From: Mesolinea sp040772305
GTDB lineage: Bacteria; Chloroflexota; Anaerolineae; Anaerolineales; Anaerolineaceae
Assembly: GCA_040772305.1 (NCBI GenBank)
Contig: JAXGYK010000001.1
Span: forward strand, 248,001 to 312,000
DNA: 64,000 bases
Direction of reading: 5' to 3'
A model generated the notes under the pieces. It ran no database searches. It worked only from the letters and a program-made list of their open reading frames with translations, and was not told the origin of the DNA. Shown here piece by piece: positions 23,249 to 32,857 of this stretch. A program made the translations under genes and the position numbers. Position 1 is the first letter of the stretch; the number at the start of each line of letters is the position of its first letter.

Positions 23249-24754
23249 GTGACTCGGTACTTTTTAGGTATTGACCAAGGTACAACCGGAAGCACAGCTT
23301 TGTTAATGAATGAAAGCTGGAAGGTTGTAGCCTCCAGAAACGTAGAACATCAGCAAATTTACCCAAAACCAGGATGGGTAGAACACGATCCTATTGAAAT
23401 CTGGGATGCAATCCAAACTGCCATTGCGGAAGTACTCCGCGAAGTAGGAGCAACTCCCTCTCAGGTTGTTTCTATTGGGTTAGATAATCAGGGTGAAACC
23501 TGCATGGTTTGGGAAAAAGCAACTGGAAACCCCGTCTATAACGCATTGGTTTGGCAAGATCGACGAACCGCAGAATATGCAGATGAATTGGGTGAAAAAT
23601 ACGGCGATCTTATTTTTAACAAATCCGGTCTATCACCTGATGCCTATTTTTCGGCAACAAAAATTAAATGGATTCTGGATAACGTTGAGGGCGTTCGAGA
23701 ACGAGCTGCAAACGGAGAAATCATGGCGGGAACGCTGGATTCCTATCTGATCTGGCGCTTTACCGGTGGTGCAGCTTTCATAACCGACACCAGCACGGCA
23801 TCGAGAACTATGATGATGGATATCAAGAAAGGGGAATGGGATCAGGAATTATTGGATATTTACAACATACCAAGAAATATACTGCCTACGATCACAAATT
23901 CCAGTGAAATCTATGGTTACACACTGCCTGAGACCTTTTTTGGAGAAAGAAAACCAATTGCATCCTGCATCACAGATGCCTTAGCCGCTCTTTTAGCCCA
24001 GGGTTGTCTCGACAAAGGTGACATGAAGACAACTTATGGCACAGGATGCTTCATGTACATTAACTTAGGCGACGAAGTTGTTTATTCAAAAAACGGATTA
24101 ATTACTGTTTCCTCGTGGCGAGTCAACAACAAGACTACGTATGCTTTTGACGGAGGAGTATACATTGCCGGTGCAGCCATACAGTGGCTCCGAGATAAAA
24201 TGCAAATTATTTCGAACTCCAGCGAAACAGAACAGATTGCCTATTCAGTAAAAGATACTGGCGGCGTCTATTTTGTCCCAGCTTTTGTTGGACTGGCTGC
24301 CCCGCACTGGGATCCATACGCCAGAGGAATGATTATCGGTATCACAGGTGGCACAACCAGAGAGCAGATTGTTAGAGCAACGCTCGAGAGCATAGCATTT
24401 CAGGTATATGATAATGCCCAGGTAATGAAGCTTGATTCGGGTTACGACTTCGCGGAGATGAAAGTGGATGGGGGCCCAGTTGTAAACAACTTCCTGATGC
24501 AATTCCAGGCTGACCTACTTGGAAAGCCTGTCCTGGTTCCTAAAGTAACCGAAATGACCGCGTATGGCGCAGCATTCCTTGCTGCACTGGCTGTAGGTGA
24601 ATTTAATAGTCTGGAAGATGTACGCACATTATGGAAGTTGAAACGCAGATATGAACCACAAATGAGCAGTTCTGAAAGAGATGATCGAATTGCCCAATGG
24701 CATCGCGCATTAGAGCGCTGCAAAAACTGGGAGCTCCCACACACTGGTGCCTAA
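23249..24754 (+). CDS. glpK: FGGY-family kinase, glycerol kinase-like
   Basis: The 501-residue protein phosphorylates a polyol, most likely glycerol, to feed the dehydrogenases encoded downstream. FGGY marks are FLGIDQGTTGSTALL at the N-terminus, VWQDRRTAEY, YGTGCFM near residue 265 and a C-terminal VDGGPVVNNFLMQFQADLLG segment. Compared with known glycerol kinases, the substrate residue pair Arg-Glu is Gly-Glu (QGET, residues 81-84), and the usual GDQ is TDA, while Trp, Tyr and Phe contacts remain. The substrate may therefore be glycerol or a related polyol. The GTG start follows a good AAAGGAG; it is the first gene of the operon. Confidence 0.82.
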   Translation: MTRYFLGIDQGTTGSTALLMNESWKVVASRNVEHQQIYPKPGWVEHDPIEIWDAIQTAIAEVLREVGATPSQVVSIGLDNQGETCMVWEKATGNPVYNALVWQDRRTAEYADELGEKYGDLIFNKSGLSPDAYFSATKIKWILDNVEGVRERAANGEIMAGTLDSYLIWRFTGGAAFITDTSTASRTMMMDIKKGEWDQELLDIYNIPRNILPTITNSSEIYGYTLPETFFGERKPIASCITDALAALLAQGCLDKGDMKTTYGTGCFMYINLGDEVVYSKNGLITVSSWRVNNKTTYAFDGGVYIAGAAIQWLRDKMQIISNSSETEQIAYSVKDTGGVYFVPAFVGLAAPHWDPYARGMIIGITGGTTREQIVRATLESIAFQVYDNAQVMKLDSGYDFAEMKVDGGPVVNNFLMQFQADLLGKPVLVPKVTEMTAYGAAFLAALAVGEFNSLEDVRTLWKLKRRYEPQMSSSERDDRIAQWHRALERCKNWELPHTGA

Positions 24755-24755
24755 T

Positions 24756-26222
24756 ATGTATGAAGCAGATATTGTAATCATTGGTGGAGGAGTTGTTGGG
24801 TCGGCAATAGCAAGAGAATTTGCCAAATACAAGGTCAAAACACTCCTTATTGAAAAAAGAGATGATGTTGGCGGAGACGCATCCAAGTCAAACAGTTCGA
24901 TTATCTGCAGCGGCTTTGATGCCCCGCCAAACACATTGGAGTCGGAATTATGCCGTTCTGCTAGGGCAATGATTGATCAGGTTGTAAAAGACCTGGATAT
25001 CCCATTTAGGGTTTGCGGAGCAATCATGCCTGCAGTCAATGTTGAACAGCTCAATATCCTTCCCCATATTTATAACGATGCTTATGCAAACCATGTATAC
25101 GATGTAGAATTTTTATCACCAGAACAGGTGCTGGAATTAGAGCCTGAAATAAACCCAAATGTGCTGGGTGGTTTGTACATCCCCCGTGAAGCAGTAATTG
25201 ATCCATTTACTTTTGTTATCGCTCTTGCAGAAAATGCTGCGGATAATGGTGTCGAGTTCCTGCTCGGCACCGAGGTAACTGGTTTTGATGTTCGGGAAAA
25301 CAGAATTGAAGGGGTACAAACATCAAACGGACCTGTCAAATGTAAGTATGTAATCAATGCTGCGGGCCTATTTAGTGACTCCATTTCTATTCTAGCTGGA
25401 GAGGAAGTGGATTTTGTAGTGAAACCACGTAAAGGCCAGTTTTATATTTTGGACCGGAACACCCCTGTAAAGACTTCTCGTATTATATATCCCATTCCTA
25501 CTCCTGAAACCCGGGGAAAACTACTCTTACAGACTGTCCATGGGAACATGCTTCTTGGCCCAACAGCCGAAGACATGGATGACAAAGAAGATCACGATAC
25601 TACTGCAGAACAATTAGAAGCAGTTGCTCGGGATTGTAAAAGTCTTGTACCAAATATTCAAATCTCTGACACAATAACTCAATATTCTGGACTAAGACCC
25701 AATAGAATTCCCGCAGGATACCATATCGGCTTTGGAAAAAAGACTCAAGGGTACTTCGAAATTACAGGCGTTCGATCCACAGGTATTTCTACCAGTCTCG
25801 CTATTGCCAAATATGTTGTCAAGCTTTTTCAGGATGCGGGTTATATCTTTGATCGCAATTTTGATTTCCAGCCAAAAAGAACCGGAATTCCAAAATTCGC
25901 TTCCTTGTCTGCCGAGAATAAAGATCAGCTTATTCAGAAAGATCCTCGTTTTGGGCATATTGTTTGTCGATGCGAGACAGTTACAGAAGGTGAAATTCTT
26001 GCAGCTATCCATCGGCCATTAGGAGCAAGAACGGTTGATGCAATTAAGCGGCGCGTCCGACCAGGTTCAGGCCGATGCCAAGGGGGCTTTTGTAGTCCCA
26101 AAATCATCGAGATTCTCAACCGGGAACTGGGTTTAGAACCAGCTGACATCAATAAGAATCTTTCTGGTTCCTATATGGTGACAGGTACAGTCCGTTCAGA
26201 GGAGGTAGAGAGCAATGCATGA
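24756..26222 (+). CDS. FAD-dependent dehydrogenase with BFD-type [2Fe-2S] domain (GlpA-like)
   Basis: This protein probably oxidises glycerol 3-phosphate or a similar phosphorylated polyol. The 488 residues form a DAO fold with ADIVIIGGGVVGSAIAREFA as the FAD Rossmann motif. Near residue 400 it carries VCRCETVTEG and, later, CQGGFC, giving the four cysteines of a BFD-like iron-sulfur domain (C-x-C ... C-x4-C). The start is uncertain: ATG 24756 follows the kinase stop directly, while an in-frame GTG lies at 24747. It overlaps the next gene by 8 bases, which implies translational coupling. Confidence 0.85.
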   Translation: MYEADIVIIGGGVVGSAIAREFAKYKVKTLLIEKRDDVGGDASKSNSSIICSGFDAPPNTLESELCRSARAMIDQVVKDLDIPFRVCGAIMPAVNVEQLNILPHIYNDAYANHVYDVEFLSPEQVLELEPEINPNVLGGLYIPREAVIDPFTFVIALAENAADNGVEFLLGTEVTGFDVRENRIEGVQTSNGPVKCKYVINAAGLFSDSISILAGEEVDFVVKPRKGQFYILDRNTPVKTSRIIYPIPTPETRGKLLLQTVHGNMLLGPTAEDMDDKEDHDTTAEQLEAVARDCKSLVPNIQISDTITQYSGLRPNRIPAGYHIGFGKKTQGYFEITGVRSTGISTSLAIAKYVVKLFQDAGYIFDRNFDFQPKRTGIPKFASLSAENKDQLIQKDPRFGHIVCRCETVTEGEILAAIHRPLGARTVDAIKRRVRPGSGRCQGGFCSPKIIEILNRELGLEPADINKNLSGSYMVTGTVRSEEVESNA

Positions 26223-27474
26223 ACTGATTGCTGACGTAGTCGTAATCGGCGCCGGGCCTGCAGGGCTCTCGGCTGCCTGTGCTGCAAAAAAAGAAGGTGC
26301 CGGGAAAGTCTTGATCGTTGAACGCGATACGAAACCGGGAGGTATCCTACAACAATGTATTCATGCCGGGTTTGGGCTCTACTACTTCAATGAAGAGCTA
26401 ACAGGTCCCGAATACGCGGGCCGTTTCATCACAGAGGCCGACAATCTGGGAGTGGATTTTTTGTTAGACACAATGGTCTTAGAAATCACACCAGATGATG
26501 AAGTGATATGTTGCAGTCCAAAGCTTGGAATTGCCACAATCAAAGCCAAAGCCATTGTTTTGGCCATGGGTTGCAGAGAGCGGACAAGAGGAGGTATCCA
26601 AATCCCTGGTTCAAGGCCGGCTGGGATTTTTACTGCAGGAACAGCCCAACGCCTAATCAATCGCCAAAACATCATGATTGGCAAGAATGTCGTGATACTA
26701 GGCTCAGGCGATATCGGGATGATCATGGCAAGACGTTTGACGCTTGAGGGTGCTAAAGTTGTAACTGTCCTGGAGATCATGGACTATATCTCAGGACTTA
26801 CCCGAAACAAAGTGCAATGTTTGGACGATTTCCAAATTCCTTTAAAGCTTAACCACACAGTCACCAGAATTGCTGGTAATCAACGGGTCGAAGGGGTATA
26901 TGTAGCCAAAGTGGACGAGAAGAAAAAACCCATGCTGGAAACTGAAGAGTTTATTCCCTGTGATACTTTGCTTCTGTCAGTTGGCTTAATTACTGAAAAT
27001 GAGCTCTCCACTGCAGCAGGAATTAAGATTTCACCTTTAACAAAAGGACCTTTAGTCAACCAGTTTATGCAAACATCAAGACCCGGCATCTTTGCAGCCG
27101 GGAATGTAGTACATGTGAACGACCTGGCTGATAATGTTTCCTTCGAAAGTGAATTAGCTGGTATTTCGGCTTTCAGATATGCAGCTGGACTACTACCCAC
27201 TGAGACTCAGCAAATCATTTGCAAACCTGGAAACAATGTTCGGTATGTTTGCCCGCAAACGCTTGTAGTTAACGGGAGTGAGGGAAAAGCACGATTGTTT
27301 TTCCGGGTTCTTGTTCCTGGAGCTGCAACAAAACTACAGGCAAGATCCAACAACCAAACACTAGCTCAGAAGCGGGTGCAAAGAATCAGCCCAGGCGAAA
27401 TGGAATTTCTCGAGGTTGATCTCCAAAAAATAAACGGCACCGAAATAACGATCGATGCAGAGGCGGTTATCTGA
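26215..27474 (+). CDS. FAD/NAD(P)-binding oxidoreductase of the G3P dehydrogenase system
   Basis: The 419-residue protein has two nucleotide-binding motifs: VVVIGAGPAGLSAACAA at residue 8 for FAD and VVILGSGDIGMIMARRL near residue 162 for NAD(P). The late GIFAAGNVVHVND motif is usual for pyridine-nucleotide-disulfide-type reductases. A redox-active CxxC is not present at the expected place. It is co-translated with the BFD-domain dehydrogenase and followed by a DUF1667 protein, a trio that recurs in fermentative bacteria and probably works as one electron-transfer complex. Confidence 0.85.
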   Translation: MHELIADVVVIGAGPAGLSAACAAKKEGAGKVLIVERDTKPGGILQQCIHAGFGLYYFNEELTGPEYAGRFITEADNLGVDFLLDTMVLEITPDDEVICCSPKLGIATIKAKAIVLAMGCRERTRGGIQIPGSRPAGIFTAGTAQRLINRQNIMIGKNVVILGSGDIGMIMARRLTLEGAKVVTVLEIMDYISGLTRNKVQCLDDFQIPLKLNHTVTRIAGNQRVEGVYVAKVDEKKKPMLETEEFIPCDTLLLSVGLITENELSTAAGIKISPLTKGPLVNQFMQTSRPGIFAAGNVVHVNDLADNVSFESELAGISAFRYAAGLLPTETQQIICKPGNNVRYVCPQTLVVNGSEGKARLFFRVLVPGAATKLQARSNNQTLAQKRVQRISPGEMEFLEVDLQKINGTEITIDAEAVI

Positions 27475-27842
27475 TGCAAGAAAAAGAGATTATATGTACA
27501 GTGTGTCCAATCGGGTGCCATATATTCGTTCAAGGGGAAAAAGGGTCAGTAACAACTATGCATGGTTTTACATGCAAAAGAGGTGAAGCTTACGCAATTG
27601 ACGAATTCAACTGTCCAAAGCGAACGCTTACATCTACTGTAAGGATCATAAACGGTTCTGAAATATTACTTCCTGTACGAACAGAAAGACCCGTTCCTCT
27701 TGAAAAAACGAAAGAATGTATGGAGGCCATCAAAGCGAGCGAGTTTGAAGCCCCGATTAAGATCCATGATGTTTTGATACCCAATATTGCGGGTACCAGC
27801 GTGAATCTAATTGCATGTTCTAGTGTAAATCGATGTAGTTAA
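27474..27842 (+). CDS. DUF1667 cysteine-rich protein
   Basis: The 122-residue protein carries the DUF1667 signature: ICTVCPIGCHI (CxxCPxGC) near residue 10 and GFTCKRGEAYA with NCPKR further on. These cysteines are placed to bind an iron-sulfur cluster. The C-terminal part is a short mixed region (LPVRTERPVP is the conserved end). It shares a 1-base overlap with the oxidoreductase and is the third member of the dehydrogenase trio, presumably an electron-carrying subunit; this role is inferred from context. Confidence 0.82.
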   Translation: MQEKEIICTVCPIGCHIFVQGEKGSVTTMHGFTCKRGEAYAIDEFNCPKRTLTSTVRIINGSEILLPVRTERPVPLEKTKECMEAIKASEFEAPIKIHDVLIPNIAGTSVNLIACSSVNRCS

Positions 27843-27852
27843 AGGAGAGAAA

Positions 27853-28968
27853 ATGACATTCAACGACATTATCTTATGGATTGTTGCCATTGGGGTAATC
27901 ATCGGCGGTATCGACAAACTACTTGGAAACAAGTTTGGCCTTGGAGAAAAATTTGATGAAGGTTTTGCCGCTATGGGCCCCTTAGCTTTATCCGTTGCTG
28001 GCATCGTCGTATTGGCACCAGTCTTAGCGCAATGGCTTCAGCCAATAATCGTCCCGCTTTTTGGACTGATAAAAGCAGACCCTGCTATGTTCGCATCTAT
28101 TATCGCTAATGATATGGGCGGATATTCCCTTGCTATGTCTTTGGCACAAAACAAAGACATAGGGCTAATGTCCGGATTAATTACAGCTGCGATGCTTGGT
28201 TGTACACTTGTTTTTTCTTTGCCAGTCGGTTTAGGACTGATCGAGAAAGAAGATAAGCCCTTTTTCTTTCGAGGCTTGTTAATCGGTTTATTAACGATCC
28301 CAATTGGCAGTATTGTGGGTGGTCTTGTAGCTGGCTTCGATCCAAAATTGGTGCTGATTAATAACATTCCTATCATCCTCTTTTCTGCATTGCTTGCACT
28401 AGGTTTAAAATTTGCACCTGATGCAATGAATAAAGGGGCAAGCGCTTTTGGAACCTTTATTAGTTGGCTGGCAATAATCGGAATAATAATCGGCAGTTTT
28501 ACCCACCTTACAGGAAAAACAGTACCGTTATTTGAGAACGCTGATAGCATTCTTGCAGGTATGGAAATTGTTGCCTACGTAGTAATTGTTTTAATCGGCA
28601 TACTGCCTGTTCTGGAGCTTTTAACCCGTATTTTGAAAAAAGGTCTCGTTTCATTGGGAAAATTACTGGGAATTGACGCCGTTGCAGCCGGTGGATTAGT
28701 TTTTACTTTGGCTAATTCAGTTCCAGTTTATGGCATGATAAAAAACATGAACGACCGCGGGAAAATAATTAATGTTGCCTGGCTCGTTCCTGCTACGGCA
28801 GCTTTAGGCGATCATTTAGGTTTTACCGCTGGCGTAGAACCTCAGATGATAACACCTATGATTATTGGAAAGCTGGTAGCAGGTATTTTTGCGATCATAT
28901 TCGCTCTAATTATGACAAAAGATCTCAAGCAAAAACCTGAAAATACCGCGCCTGAATCTGCAGCCTGA
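27853..28968 (+). CDS. eutH: EutH-like ethanolamine/polyol permease
   Basis: The 371-residue membrane protein has about ten predicted transmembrane segments and matches the EutH family: FGLGEKFDEGFAAMGPLALSVAGI at the N-terminal side, then ANDMGGYSLA and a late ALGDHLGFTAGVEP motif. The C-terminal tail is short and charged. EutH proteins carry ethanolamine, yet no ethanolamine ammonia-lyase genes are present. Here it ends the kinase and dehydrogenase operon, so it may import that operon's substrate. The long stretches quoted for EutH are readable by eye; the specific substrate is not known. Confidence 0.82.
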   Translation: MTFNDIILWIVAIGVIIGGIDKLLGNKFGLGEKFDEGFAAMGPLALSVAGIVVLAPVLAQWLQPIIVPLFGLIKADPAMFASIIANDMGGYSLAMSLAQNKDIGLMSGLITAAMLGCTLVFSLPVGLGLIEKEDKPFFFRGLLIGLLTIPIGSIVGGLVAGFDPKLVLINNIPIILFSALLALGLKFAPDAMNKGASAFGTFISWLAIIGIIIGSFTHLTGKTVPLFENADSILAGMEIVAYVVIVLIGILPVLELLTRILKKGLVSLGKLLGIDAVAAGGLVFTLANSVPVYGMIKNMNDRGKIINVAWLVPATAALGDHLGFTAGVEPQMITPMIIGKLVAGIFAIIFALIMTKDLKQKPENTAPESAA

Positions 28969-28986
28969 TTTTCTTTCATTCATCAC

Positions 28987-29025
28987 AAAAGCTAGCGCCG
29001 TTCTTTGAAACAGGCGCTGGCTTTT
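28987..29025 (+). terminator. Terminator of the FGGY kinase operon
   Basis: AAAAGCTAGCGCC (28987-28999) pairs with GGCGCTGGCTTTT (29013-29025) with one wobble; the tail is a short T run. It ends 57 bases after the EutH gene stop. Confidence 0.8.
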
Positions 29026-29344
29026 GAATCAATTTGTTTTTAATAAATCTAAAATTCCATGGAATTCGTTCCAAACAATCTGCTTATCCTGCATGCCGTT
29101 GCCCACTTTCTATCTGGTAAGGGCATTTTTACGATTACAGATTACGCAACAGTGGGGAAGAAATAAATGTATATGTATAGCTCCTCACCGCATTAAAGAA
29201 CCTAAAATTGATCTGTCCTTCTTTTATTTAGTCTATACCGGTAATCTATCGGTAGTGTTTTTGAGGCTTCTGTTCAGTCATCTAAAGCACTCTAGATTTT
29301 TTCTACTGTTTCTACTGATTATTAAGTAAACTCTTAAGTGCAAA

Positions 29345-29380
29345 ACAAAAAGCGGCTAAGCCTGAAAACTTTGCCGCTTT
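29345..29380 (-). terminator. Terminator of the gatCAB operon
   Basis: AAAGCGGC (29380-29373 on the minus strand) pairs with GCCGCTTT, followed on the minus strand by TTTGTTTTG. It lies about 45 bases after the gatB stop. Confidence 0.75.
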
Positions 29381-29425
29381 GTAGGTTCATTGGAACCCTA
29401 AGGTCGCTTGGAAAAAATATGTTTG

Positions 29426-30862
29426 CTATACTGTCAGAGCTTTCAACAAGAGCTCTCTCACAGCTTTGGGATCAGCCTTTCCACCCATTCCGCGCATTAC
29501 CTGGCCGACGAAAAAGCCGATTAATGCTTCTTTTCCAGCCTGGTATTCCGAGACCTCTTTAGGGTTAGCTTTTAGCACTGCCTCAACTGCAGCCTCTAAA
29601 GCACCAATATCACTCACCAAGCCCAAGCCTTCCTTTTCGACAATCTGACCAGGGGCTATACCCGTGTCTTCTACTTTAGGAACCAGACTCTTGCCGGTGG
29701 CAGCATTAATTTTTCCGGTTTCAACCAAGCTGATAATCTCTGCCAGGTTCTCTGGCCGCAGACGCAGTTCGCTAACGCGTAGACCGCGGTCGTTAAGCAG
29801 ACGCAGGAGCTCATTCATCATCCAGTTGGCAACTGTTTTGGGTTCACCGGCATAAGCAGCCACGGCTTCTTCGTAATAATCGGAGAGAGCGCGGTCACTG
29901 GTAAGAATTTCGGCATCATATGCATTTAACTGGTAATCACGTTCAAAACGTGCCTTACGTTCCAAAGGATATTCCGGCAGGCTGGCTTTGATACGCGCAA
30001 TCTCTTCAGCGCTGATTTCCACCGGAAGTAAATCGGGGTCGCGTAAGTAGCGGTAGTCGGCTTCGGTTTCCTTGGAGCGCATCTTGGTGAGTACACCGCG
30101 GTCAGCATCCCAGTCGAGGGTCCAGCTTTCCACCTTGCCGCCAGATTCCACTAATTCGATCTGACGCCGGGCTTCCTGGGTAATACCCTGACGCACTGCC
30201 TCAATGGAGTTGACGTTTTTTATTTCGGTCTTCGTGTTCAGCACTGTAGAGCCGCGCTCGCGGATGGAGACGTTGGCATCACAACGCAAGTGGCCTTTTT
30301 CCATATCGGCTTCCGAAACGCCAATCCAGCGCAGGAGCTGGCGCAATTGGGTAAGGTATTGGGCTGCCTCTTCCCCGGAGCGCAAATCCGGCTCGGTAAC
30401 CATTTCCACGAGGGGTACGCCGCAGCGGTTGAAATCGATGAGGCGGACGCCGTGGTCAATCTTGGTTTTGCCCGCGTCTTCTTCAAGATGAAGGCGGTTA
30501 ATGCGCACATGACGGCGGCTGCCATCCGGCAGTTCAAGATCCATGTAGCCGCCCTTCCCGATAGGTTCAAAAAACTGTGAGATCTGATAACCCTTGGGTA
30601 AGTCAGGATAGAAATAATTCTTGCGGTCAAAAATGGAGCAAGGGTTTATTTCGGCATGCATCGCTGCTGCCAGCAAAGCGCCTTTTTGCACGGCTTCGGC
30701 ATTGGTGACCGGCAAAACGCCCGGCAGACCGGAACAGACTGGGCAAATATTGGTGTTGGGCTCAGCTTCCCAGCTGTCGGCCTTGCAGCTGCAAAATATT
30801 TTGCTTTGGGTGTTGAGCTGGATATGGGTTTCAAGCCCAATGATTACTTCGTAGTCTTTCAT
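29426..30862 (-). CDS. gatB: Asp/Glu-tRNA amidotransferase subunit B
   Basis: This subunit of GatCAB binds misacylated Glu-tRNA(Gln) or Asp-tRNA(Asn) and activates its side chain. The 478 residues start with the GatB signature VIIGLETHIQLNTQSKIFC, followed by a four-cysteine zinc site (CSCKADSW..., CPVC). The C-terminal YqeY-like tail domain runs from about 330 to the end with GFFVGQVMRGMGGKADPKAV. GGAGG precedes the ATG, and the start overlaps the gatA stop. The order gatC-gatA-gatB is that of many bacteria lacking GlnRS or AsnRS. Confidence 0.97.
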   Translation of the reverse strand: MKDYEVIIGLETHIQLNTQSKIFCSCKADSWEAEPNTNICPVCSGLPGVLPVTNAEAVQKGALLAAAMHAEINPCSIFDRKNYFYPDLPKGYQISQFFEPIGKGGYMDLELPDGSRRHVRINRLHLEEDAGKTKIDHGVRLIDFNRCGVPLVEMVTEPDLRSGEEAAQYLTQLRQLLRWIGVSEADMEKGHLRCDANVSIRERGSTVLNTKTEIKNVNSIEAVRQGITQEARRQIELVESGGKVESWTLDWDADRGVLTKMRSKETEADYRYLRDPDLLPVEISAEEIARIKASLPEYPLERKARFERDYQLNAYDAEILTSDRALSDYYEEAVAAYAGEPKTVANWMMNELLRLLNDRGLRVSELRLRPENLAEIISLVETGKINAATGKSLVPKVEDTGIAPGQIVEKEGLGLVSDIGALEAAVEAVLKANPKEVSEYQAGKEALIGFFVGQVMRGMGGKADPKAVRELLLKALTV

Positions 30863-32466
30863 CGTTTTGCCTCCAAGGCCTCAAGGACCAGGGGTTTAAG
30901 TTTTCGCCAGGAAGCATCCTGCGTGGCCTGTTCAAAACCATAGGCAGCGCGCAAAACCAGGTCTTCCCGGAAGTCATTTCCAATAAACTGGAGTCCGATT
31001 GGCATCCGCTGCCCATCCACCCCGCCCGGAATGGATATCGCTGGCAGGCCGGCATGATTAACCGGTGCCACCATTTGATCGGCATATTGCATCAGCACTG
31101 AATTGCCAAAGACCGCCTTGCGCTTAAAGGCCGTAGTGGCTGTGGCAGGGGTAAGCAAAGTGTCCAAACGATAAGGACCCTGCGGGTCAAAGATACGGTC
31201 AAAATCGGAGCGAATCAGAGCACGTACTTTTTGCGCTCGCTGCAAATAGGCCGAGGCATGTGCAGCAGCTGAAACATAAGTACCCATAAGAATACGAAGT
31301 TTTGGCTGTAAGCCAAAAGCTTCCCCGCGGGTGTGGCGGTATAGGGCATTTAAATCCTCAAAGGGTTTTGCAGTGCGATACCCATACTTCACCCCATCAA
31401 AGCGGTGCAGGTTCGAGGAAGCCTCAACACGAGAGATCACAAAATAGGCTGGAATCGCGTGCTGCAGATTGGGCAGCGGGACATTCTCGACAATCTCAGC
31501 GCCAGCACGGGCCAAGACTTTAGCAGCTGCATAAACTGCCTGTATTATCTCGGGCTGTAACGGTTCGAAATGGGTTTCTCCAGTCTCCAGGTCTGGGTAA
31601 GCAATCTGCTCAAAATCTCTTGACAAACCGATGCGCATACCGCGCAGGCCCTCTTTCAGTGCCGCCAGGTAATCCTGAACCAGGATGGTAGAAGAGGTGC
31701 TGTCCCTGGGGTCGGCACCTGCCAAAACCTGCAACATCAAGGCCGCATCTGTAACGTTTCCAGCCATTGGCCCAGGACAGTCCAGTGAAGAAGCAAAGGC
31801 TATCAGCCCGTAACGTGATACGCGTCCATAACTGGGTTTTAAGCCTACAACGCCGCAAAATGCTGCCGGCTGACGAATCGACCCGCTGGTGTCGGTTCCT
31901 AAAGAAAGCGGCGTCTCTTTTGCAGCCACTGCTGCCGCAGAGCCTCCCGAAGAGCCGCCGGTGACATGTTCGGTATTCCAGGGGTTATAGGGATGCGGCT
32001 GAAAAGCAGAGGACTCGCTTGACGAACCATAGGTGAACTCATCCAGGTTTACTTTGCCTACAATCACTGCGCCGGCATCTGCTAAACGCTGTACCGCCGT
32101 GGCAGTATAGGGTGCCTGGAAATTTGCCAGCATCCGTGAAGCTGCTGTGGTAATGCTGCCTTGCATGCAAAAAATATCTTTAATCGAAACCGGAACACCT
32201 GCCAGGAGCCCGGGGGTCTTTCCGGCTGCCACGGCCGCATCCACCGCCTTGGCCTGTGCACGTCCGATTCCTTCGGTAAGTGAGATAAAGGCATGAACTT
32301 TCTTTTCTTCTTCCGGTTGCAGGATGTTTTGGTCCAGACGTCCGGGGCTGCCATCCACCGCTTTGATCTGTGCCAGCGCAGCATCCAGCAAGGCTTGTGC
32401 AGACAGCTCGCCCGCCCGCACCTTGGCAGCCATTTCCAGGGCAGTCAAGTTCATCAGGGAGTTCAT
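30859..32466 (-). CDS. gatA: Asp/Glu-tRNA amidotransferase subunit A
   Basis: This is the amidase subunit that releases ammonia from glutamine or asparagine. The 535 residues contain the amidase signature region: Lys in GVPVSIKDIF, first Ser in GGSSGGSAAAVA, and the nucleophile Ser in GTDTSGSIRQPAA, giving the Ser-cis-Ser-Lys triad. It is slightly longer than typical GatA (about 485 residues), from insertions in the middle. AAAGGAGG precedes the ATG at 32466; a second Met five codons on is possible. The 4-base overlaps with gatC and gatB indicate translational coupling. Confidence 0.97.
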   Translation of the reverse strand: MNSLMNLTALEMAAKVRAGELSAQALLDAALAQIKAVDGSPGRLDQNILQPEEEKKVHAFISLTEGIGRAQAKAVDAAVAAGKTPGLLAGVPVSIKDIFCMQGSITTAASRMLANFQAPYTATAVQRLADAGAVIVGKVNLDEFTYGSSSESSAFQPHPYNPWNTEHVTGGSSGGSAAAVAAKETPLSLGTDTSGSIRQPAAFCGVVGLKPSYGRVSRYGLIAFASSLDCPGPMAGNVTDAALMLQVLAGADPRDSTSSTILVQDYLAALKEGLRGMRIGLSRDFEQIAYPDLETGETHFEPLQPEIIQAVYAAAKVLARAGAEIVENVPLPNLQHAIPAYFVISRVEASSNLHRFDGVKYGYRTAKPFEDLNALYRHTRGEAFGLQPKLRILMGTYVSAAAHASAYLQRAQKVRALIRSDFDRIFDPQGPYRLDTLLTPATATTAFKRKAVFGNSVLMQYADQMVAPVNHAGLPAISIPGGVDGQRMPIGLQFIGNDFREDLVLRAAYGFEQATQDASWRKLKPLVLEALEAKR

Positions 32467-32771
32467 GCAGCCTCCTTTAGATCCGGAACTGCAATATAGC
32501 CATCTTCCGTTTCTGGGGCCAGCGCCACAATAGTCTGGGGGTGCGCATCCGGAATTGCTTCATCCGGACGCATCCCAGTACCATGGGGCACCAAACCCCA
32601 GGTGCTGGGCTGTATATCCTCATCCAAAGGTACCTGCAGCAGTTCCTTGAGAGCAGTCAGCTGGTGGTTAAGCTCTGTCCGCAGGTATTCTGCTTCTTGC
32701 GGGTCCAGGTTCAACTGCGACAGTTCTACGAGATGATTAAAGATTTCTTGGTCGATATAGTCAGGATTCAT
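32463..32771 (-). CDS. gatC: Asp/Glu-tRNA amidotransferase subunit C
   Basis: The 102-residue protein wraps GatA and GatB together and stabilises GatA. It shows the usual N-terminal helix with FNHLVELSQLNLDPQEAEYLR, followed by the extended segment near the end. The ribosome site GGAAAGG precedes the ATG. It is the first gene of the operon and has an overlap with gatA. Confidence 0.92.
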   Translation of the reverse strand: MNPDYIDQEIFNHLVELSQLNLDPQEAEYLRTELNHQLTALKELLQVPLDEDIQPSTWGLVPHGTGMRPDEAIPDAHPQTIVALAPETEDGYIAVPDLKEAA

Positions 32772-32857
32772 TAGCTCTTTTCCTTTCGGGAGAGTTGCGA
32801 GGCAATTATAGCAAGGAACGCTTTGGCTTGAAGCCCTGCTGCGGTTAAAATAGGAAT

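Larger units (their letters stand above)
28969..29425. other. Intergenic stretch between two convergent operons
   Basis: Beyond the two terminator hairpins listed separately there is nothing convincing. A 101-codon frame at 29024 starts inside the first terminator, has no ribosome site and has an amino-acid mix unlike real proteins; it is not accepted as a gene. The stretch is AT-rich. Confidence 0.6.

Noticed and set aside
29024..29329. 101-codon frame after the EutH gene
   Set aside because: It starts inside a terminator, lacks a ribosome site, and has a random-looking amino-acid mix.
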